Shown here: piece by piece, positions 60,078 through 64,000 of the stretch | How the letters are laid out: each line of letters starts with the position of its first letter | Numbering within the stretch: position 1 is the stretch's first letter | From: Mesonia sediminis | GTDB taxonomy: Bacteria; Bacteroidota; Bacteroidia; Flavobacteriales; Flavobacteriaceae | Assembly: GCF_042684705.1 (NCBI RefSeq) | Contig: NZ_JBHULZ010000041.1 | Location: 62,001-126,000 of the forward strand | Direction: 5' to 3' | Length of the DNA stretch: 64,000 nt | Position numbers and translations under genes: made by a program | Notes under the pieces: generated by a model | The model's input: only the letters and a program-made list of their open reading frames with translations | Told to the model about the DNA's origin: nothing | Database searches by the model: none

Positions 60078-61043
60078 TCTTGATTCTAGTAAATCGTCTT
60101 TAAGTTCTAACCAGCCTTTTTCTCCTGTTTGCAATTGTTTTGGCGTTTCAAAGAATATAATTTCATCTTGATATCTAGCTTGATTTAAAAAATGCGTCCC
60201 TTGATAAAAAGACTGTTCTACTTGTACTGCAACTCCATTCTTTTGCTTTTGACGGTGCCACTCTAATTCAAAAGGATACACTAAAAAAGAACCTTTTAAA
60301 GCCTCATTAAACCACGAGGCCGGTAATTCATTTACCTCATAAAATAAGGCTGCCACAGCTTTGCTCTTCGGATTTTCGAATAATGTCTTAGGATTTCCCT
60401 GGGCTATTGTTTTACCTTTCTCTAATACCAAGACCTCATCAGCGAAAGCTAACATATCATCTCGATCATGGGTAGCAAAAATACAGGCAATTTTTTCTTT
60501 TTTGAGGTAATTAAAAATACTCCTTCTTAAAGTATTCTTCTTAAAATTATCTATAAAGTTAAAAGGCTCATCGAGCAATAGTAATTGAGGAGCTTTGGCT
60601 AAAACTTGAGCAAGAGCTACTCGCTGACGCTGACCACCACTTAGATTTTTCACTTGAGTATGAGCAAATTCTTCTAAACCTATAACCCTTAGCAATTCAA
60701 GGCAACGTCGCTCGTTTTCTTCTGGATGCTGTCTGCTCAAATGCTCTTTTATATTTTCTGAAACGCTCGTATAGGGCATAACATTATCATACTGAGCTAA
60801 ATACTTCATCTGCGGGTGACCTGGCACCAAATTATAAGCTGGCCCTAAAACACGTTCAGCTTTAAAATGAATGCTCCCTTGATGTAAATCGAATAAGCCA
60901 TATATACATTTTAATAGTGTGCTCTTCCCACAACCACTAGGCCCTATTATGGCTAAATGCTGATTGGCTTGTAAGCTAAAACTAATATTTTGCACACCTA
61001 AATTACCTCGATGTAAGTAGCTGATTTGTTGTATTTGGAGCAT
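60069..61043 (-). CDS. ABC transporter ATP-binding protein with TOBE-like C-terminal domain
   Basis: 324 residues. Walker A GPSGCGKST, signature LSGGQRQR, Walker B LLLDEPFNFID and switch His in FATHDRDD define an ABC ATPase. The C-terminal about 90 residues (QKQKNGVAVQVEQSFYQGTHF) resemble the TOBE/MOP domain found on polyamine, sulfate or Fe3+ importer ATPases. The gene is alone, with no permease nearby, so its partner is elsewhere. Its end overlaps the GreA-like gene by 9 bases on the other strand. Confidence 0.88.
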   Translation of the reverse strand: MLQIQQISYLHRGNLGVQNISFSLQANQHLAIIGPSGCGKSTLLKCIYGLFDLHQGSIHFKAERVLGPAYNLVPGHPQMKYLAQYDNVMPYTSVSENIKEHLSRQHPEENERRCLELLRVIGLEEFAHTQVKNLSGGQRQRVALAQVLAKAPQLLLLDEPFNFIDNFKKNTLRRSIFNYLKKEKIACIFATHDRDDMLAFADEVLVLEKGKTIAQGNPKTLFENPKSKAVAALFYEVNELPASWFNEALKGSFLVYPFELEWHRQKQKNGVAVQVEQSFYQGTHFLNQARYQDEIIFFETPKQLQTGEKGWLELKDDLLESRLI

Positions 61044-61147
61044 AATAACGTAAAGTTAATAGAAGCTATGGTAAGCTGATTTAAATCAGTTTTTATTTAT
61101 CAAATTTTTATGAAATTTAAGGTAGAATTTAAATCAAACCAAACGTT

Positions 61148-61567
61148 ATGAAAAAAAGAGAACCCATTTCAAAAATTATGAGCCAAGACGTTATTACCCT
61201 AAACACCCAACAGGGTCTTGCCGATGCAGAACGTTTATTTAAAAAACATAAAATACGACACATACCAGTAATAAGCGGTGATAAAATTAAAGGTATGCTA
61301 AGCTATACTGATTTGCTGCGCATTAGTTTTGCTGATGCAGTAGACGATGAAGATAAAAGTGTAGATACTGTAGTCTACGAGATGTTTACCATTGAACAGG
61401 TAATGGCAAAGGCATTAACTTCTGTAACTCCCAATCACAGCATTAAAGAGGTTGCAGAAATTTTAGCTGAAAAAGAATTTCACGCGCTACCGGTTATTGA
61501 AAATGAAAAGCTAGTAGGGATAGTAACCACCACAGATTTAATTAAATATTTGATAGACCAGTATTAA
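61148..61567 (+). CDS. CBS-pair protein
   Basis: 139 residues, almost entirely two CBS motifs (about 8-60 and 80-138): ISKIMSQDVITLNTQQGL and KIRHIPVISGDKIKGMLSYTDLLR, then MAKALTSVTPNHSIKEVAE and FHALPVIENEKLVGIVTTTDLI. Such stand-alone CBS pairs bind AMP, ATP or SAM and act as energy or ligand sensors. No partner domain or gene is adjacent. It ends before a strong hairpin terminator. Confidence 0.88.
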   Translation: MKKREPISKIMSQDVITLNTQQGLADAERLFKKHKIRHIPVISGDKIKGMLSYTDLLRISFADAVDDEDKSVDTVVYEMFTIEQVMAKALTSVTPNHSIKEVAEILAEKEFHALPVIENEKLVGIVTTTDLIKYLIDQY

Positions 61568-61572
61568 AAAAA

Positions 61573-61617
61573 ATAAGGCTGTTTAAAAACCTGTTTTTAA
61601 ACAGCCTTATCTCTTTT
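61573..61617. terminator. Bidirectional intrinsic terminator (18-bp complementary arms)
   Basis: 61573-61590 and 61593-61610 are exact 18-base complements with only two bases between them, so the hairpin forms with a slightly shorter stem. T-rich sequence follows on both strands. It separates the CBS gene from the convergent peptidase gene. Confidence 0.85.
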
Positions 61618-61628
61618 TAAAGTTGCGT

Positions 61629-63776
61629 TTATAGGTTTTTTATACCCATATTCCACAGCGTGAAGCCGTAAATATCGGCATATTGGTCTATAATTTTACT
61701 TACTGGCGTTCCTGCTCCATGACCTGCGTTTACCTCAACCCGAATCAAAACCGGGTTATTACCCGCTTGCTTTTCTTGCAATTCTGCTGCAAATTTAAAA
61801 CTATGTGCCGGCACCACACGATCATCATGATCTCCTGTAGTAATCATGGTAGCTGGATAGGCAACCCCTTCTTTTACATTGTGAACAGGAGAATACCCTT
61901 TTAAGTAAGTAAACATTTCTTCACTGTCTTCGGCTGTTCCATAGTCATAAGCCCAACCAGCCCCAGCGGTAAAAGTATGGTAGCGCAACATATCTAACAC
62001 GCCTACGGCTGGCAATGCCACTTGTATAAGATCTGGTCTTTGCGTCATTGTAGCTCCCACCAATAAGCCTCCGTTTGAACCTCCTCGAATAGCCAAATAA
62101 TCACTAGTAGTATAATTTTTATCGATTAAAAATTCCGCGGCAGCGATAAAATCATCAAACACGTTTTGTTTCTTTAATTGAGTACCAGCGTTATGCCATT
62201 TTTTTCCGTACTCACCACCTCCACGTAGGTTGGCCACGGCGTAAATCCCGCCTTGCTCCATCCATACCGCATTGGCAATACTAAAAGAAGGCGTTAAACT
62301 TATGTTGAAACCGCCATAACCATAAAGAATTGTAGGGTTTTTGCCATCTAAAGCAAGACCTTTTTTATGGGTAATAATCATAGGAACCTTAGTCCCGTCT
62401 TTAGAGGTATAAAACACCTGTTTACTTTCATAATCTTCTGGATTAAAATCGATTTTTGGTGTATTAAAAACTTCTGAATTCCCTTTTTCTATATCATATT
62501 TGTAAATGCTACCTGGGGTAACATAGTTAGTAAAAGAATAATACAATTCTTTATCTTCCTTTTTAGCTCCAAATCCATTTACGGTTCCCACACCAGGAAG
62601 TTCGACTTCACGAATTAATTTACCCTTGTAATCATATTGTTTTACCATTGAAACGGCGTCTTTCATATAATTGGCAAATATATATCCGCCCCCTTTTGTA
62701 GGAGTCAAAACAAATTCTGTTTCAGGAATAAGGTCTTTCCAATTTTCTGGTTGTGGGTTTTTAGCATCTACCTGCACCACTTTTTTATTGGGCGCATTTA
62801 AGTTGGTTGTTAAAAACAACTGATCTCCTTGATTATCTAACAAATATGTATCTGATTTGGTGTGATCTAAAATAGTTACTAATGCACTATTCGGTTTTTC
62901 TAAATTTTTAAGAAAAAGCTTATTTCCCGATGTACTTACACTGGCTGCAATAAGTAAATACTTATTGTCTTGGGTAACCGCAGATCGAACATAACGATGT
63001 TTTTCTTCTGGGGTTCCTCCAAAAATCAGACGATCACTTTTCTGGGCAGTACCCAATTGATGATAGTAAAGCTTATGCTGATCTGTTTTTGCCGACAACT
63101 CGCTACCTTCTGGTTTATCATAGCTGGAGTAAAAGAATCCTTCATCACCTTTCCAAGAAATTCCACTGAACTTAACATCAACTAACGTATCTTCTACAAT
63201 TTCCTTAGTTTCTGCATTCATCACAATAATCTTTCGCCAGTCGCTACCTCCTTCAGAAATAGAATATGCTAAAATTTTACCATTCTCAGAGAAACTAAAT
63301 GCATCTAAAGAAGTTGTTCCGTCTTCGCTGAATTTATTAGGGTCAAGAAAAACTTCTGCTGTAGACGCATCCTCATTTTTCTTATGACGATAGATCACAT
63401 ATTGATTTTGCAAACCATCATTTTTACTAAAATAAGTGTAATCACCCTCTGTATATGGCGCACCTACTTTTTCGTAATTCCATAATTCTGCCAAGCGATT
63501 TTTTAAAGAATCTCTGTACGGAATTTGATCTAAGTAATTAAATGTAACTTCATTTTGCTGCTTAACCCATTCTTCGGTTTCAGCACTTCTGTCATCTTCT
63601 AGCCATCGGTAAGGATCTTTTACTTCTTGACCGAAGTAAGTGTCAACACTATCTACCTTTTTGGTTTTAGGATATGTCAAAGCAATATCTTTTTGTTGGT
63701 TTTGATTGTCTTCTTTTGGCGTTTCTTTGCAAGCCATTACGCTTACGGCCAAAAGTGGTAATATTATTTTTTTCAT
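61629..63776 (-). CDS. Prolyl oligopeptidase (S9A), lipoprotein
   Basis: 715 residues. A lipobox at LLAVSVMACKE (Cys16) anchors it to a membrane. A seven-blade propeller (about 80-435) precedes the alpha/beta-hydrolase domain with the catalytic Ser in RGGSNGGLL, Asp in DHDDRV and His in AGHGAG. The enzyme cleaves short peptides after proline, in the periplasm or on the cell surface. Typical of Bacteroidota. Complete, alone, with the shared terminator at its end. Confidence 0.95.
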   Translation of the reverse strand: MKKIILPLLAVSVMACKETPKEDNQNQQKDIALTYPKTKKVDSVDTYFGQEVKDPYRWLEDDRSAETEEWVKQQNEVTFNYLDQIPYRDSLKNRLAELWNYEKVGAPYTEGDYTYFSKNDGLQNQYVIYRHKKNEDASTAEVFLDPNKFSEDGTTSLDAFSFSENGKILAYSISEGGSDWRKIIVMNAETKEIVEDTLVDVKFSGISWKGDEGFFYSSYDKPEGSELSAKTDQHKLYYHQLGTAQKSDRLIFGGTPEEKHRYVRSAVTQDNKYLLIAASVSTSGNKLFLKNLEKPNSALVTILDHTKSDTYLLDNQGDQLFLTTNLNAPNKKVVQVDAKNPQPENWKDLIPETEFVLTPTKGGGYIFANYMKDAVSMVKQYDYKGKLIREVELPGVGTVNGFGAKKEDKELYYSFTNYVTPGSIYKYDIEKGNSEVFNTPKIDFNPEDYESKQVFYTSKDGTKVPMIITHKKGLALDGKNPTILYGYGGFNISLTPSFSIANAVWMEQGGIYAVANLRGGGEYGKKWHNAGTQLKKQNVFDDFIAAAEFLIDKNYTTSDYLAIRGGSNGGLLVGATMTQRPDLIQVALPAVGVLDMLRYHTFTAGAGWAYDYGTAEDSEEMFTYLKGYSPVHNVKEGVAYPATMITTGDHDDRVVPAHSFKFAAELQEKQAGNNPVLIRVEVNAGHGAGTPVSKIIDQYADIYGFTLWNMGIKNL

Positions 63777-63840
63777 GCTACTGCTGTTTAATTGCCCCTC
63801 AAAAATAACAAATTATATCTGAGAAAGTAAGGTTTAAAAT

Positions 63841-64000
63841 TTAAAGGCCTATTTGAATTTGAAAAGCCACCTCAACATCTGTTTCTCCTCCCGTAAAAGA
63901 ACCCATTGGGTTAGTTACATCTTTAAGGGTTGGTTCATGAATTAATTTCACAACCAATGTGCCGTTACCTGCGGTTTGGGTTTCCCAAATGGTATTTAGC
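63841..64000 (-). CDS. C-terminal end of an unidentified protein (cut by window edge)
   Basis: The last about 52 residues of a minus-strand gene, ending VEVAFQIQIGL. TLVVKLIHEPTLKD and GETDVEVAFQI look like alternating beta strands with an acidic turn, a pattern I associate with small extracellular or periplasmic Bacteroidota beta-sandwich proteins. The remainder lies beyond the window, so family and function cannot be given. Confidence 0.55.
   Translation of the reverse strand, partial: LNTIWETQTAGNGTLVVKLIHEPTLKDVTNPMGSFTGGETDVEVAFQIQIGL

Noticed and set aside
1..64000. tRNA, rRNA, CRISPR arrays, prophage and insertion sequences
   Set aside because: None of these could be seen by eye; no repeated spacers, integrase or transposase sequences were noticed.

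Overview
The window is ordinary chromosomal DNA of a Bacteroidota bacterium of the Flavobacteriia type, probably family Flavobacteriaceae. The signs are the gliding-motility lipoprotein gene gldH in the order ricT-gldH-pbp1A, CarboxypepD-plug TonB receptors, many -7 boxes of the form TAnnTTTG, A-rich leaders without Shine-Dalgarno sites, low G+C, and a sigma/anti-sigma pair whose anti-sigma protein ends in an outer-membrane barrel. Genus cannot be read from the sequence. No rRNA, tRNA, CRISPR array, phage or insertion sequence was seen.

Layout. 1-0.4 kb: start of rseP. 0.7-4.0 kb: SCO1-type copper chaperone, then feoA-feoB and a small Cys-tailed Feo protein under a Fur-like palindrome. 4.0-11.7 kb: a DtxR-family regulator with a TroABCD-type Mn/Fe/Zn importer, divergent from a TonB receptor, with two similar palindromes between them. 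11.7-16.1 kb: thioredoxin-like protein, TerB-DnaJ protein, bacilliredoxin, then plsC, acyl-ACP desaturase and an HD phosphohydrolase. 16.2-29 kb: a heme region with hemH, a MATE pump, hemJ, a sensor kinase and an enoyl-CoA hydratase on the minus strand, an AraC regulator next to a perfect 17-bp Fur-like palindrome, and hemA-C-D-E-(DUF6973-like)-F-B on the plus strand. 29-34 kb: envelope and nuclease genes and a fused dipeptide-type ABC ATPase. 33.7-37.1 kb: a copper cluster (CxxxC small protein, Met/His-rich tandem YtkA-like lipoprotein, OprC/NosA-like TonB receptor).

37-51.7 kb: glutathione peroxidase, CoA-transferase A/B, the pbp1A-gldH-ricT operon, trhO, a possible tiny peptide gene, recA, lipoprotein / ECF sigma / envelope-spanning anti-sigma, a second plsC, trpS and dprA. 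51.8-64 kb: HU/CCDC81-SPOR protein, thioesterase, MATE pump, VWA and MoxR/ChlI-like AAA pair, two tiny membrane proteins, a decayed LysM-type gene, a 2OG-Fe(II) oxygenase, queD, a GreA-like protein, an ABC ATPase, a CBS protein, prolyl oligopeptidase, and the end of an unidentified gene.

The main theme is metal and heme economy: ferrous iron uptake, Mn/Fe/Zn uptake with its own regulator and probable outer-membrane receptor, copper uptake and delivery, and nearly the whole C5 heme pathway after glutamyl-tRNA (hemL is not in the window). Two different palindrome families (TTTAGAAT-C-ATTCTAAA and TTTAGC-nnnn-CCTAAA) suggest separate iron and Mn/DtxR regulons meeting here. The most original items are the operator families, the copper cluster, the dual-membrane anti-sigma protein, the possible 28-residue peptide gene between trhO and recA, the decayed LysM gene and a three-copy REP-like repeat.
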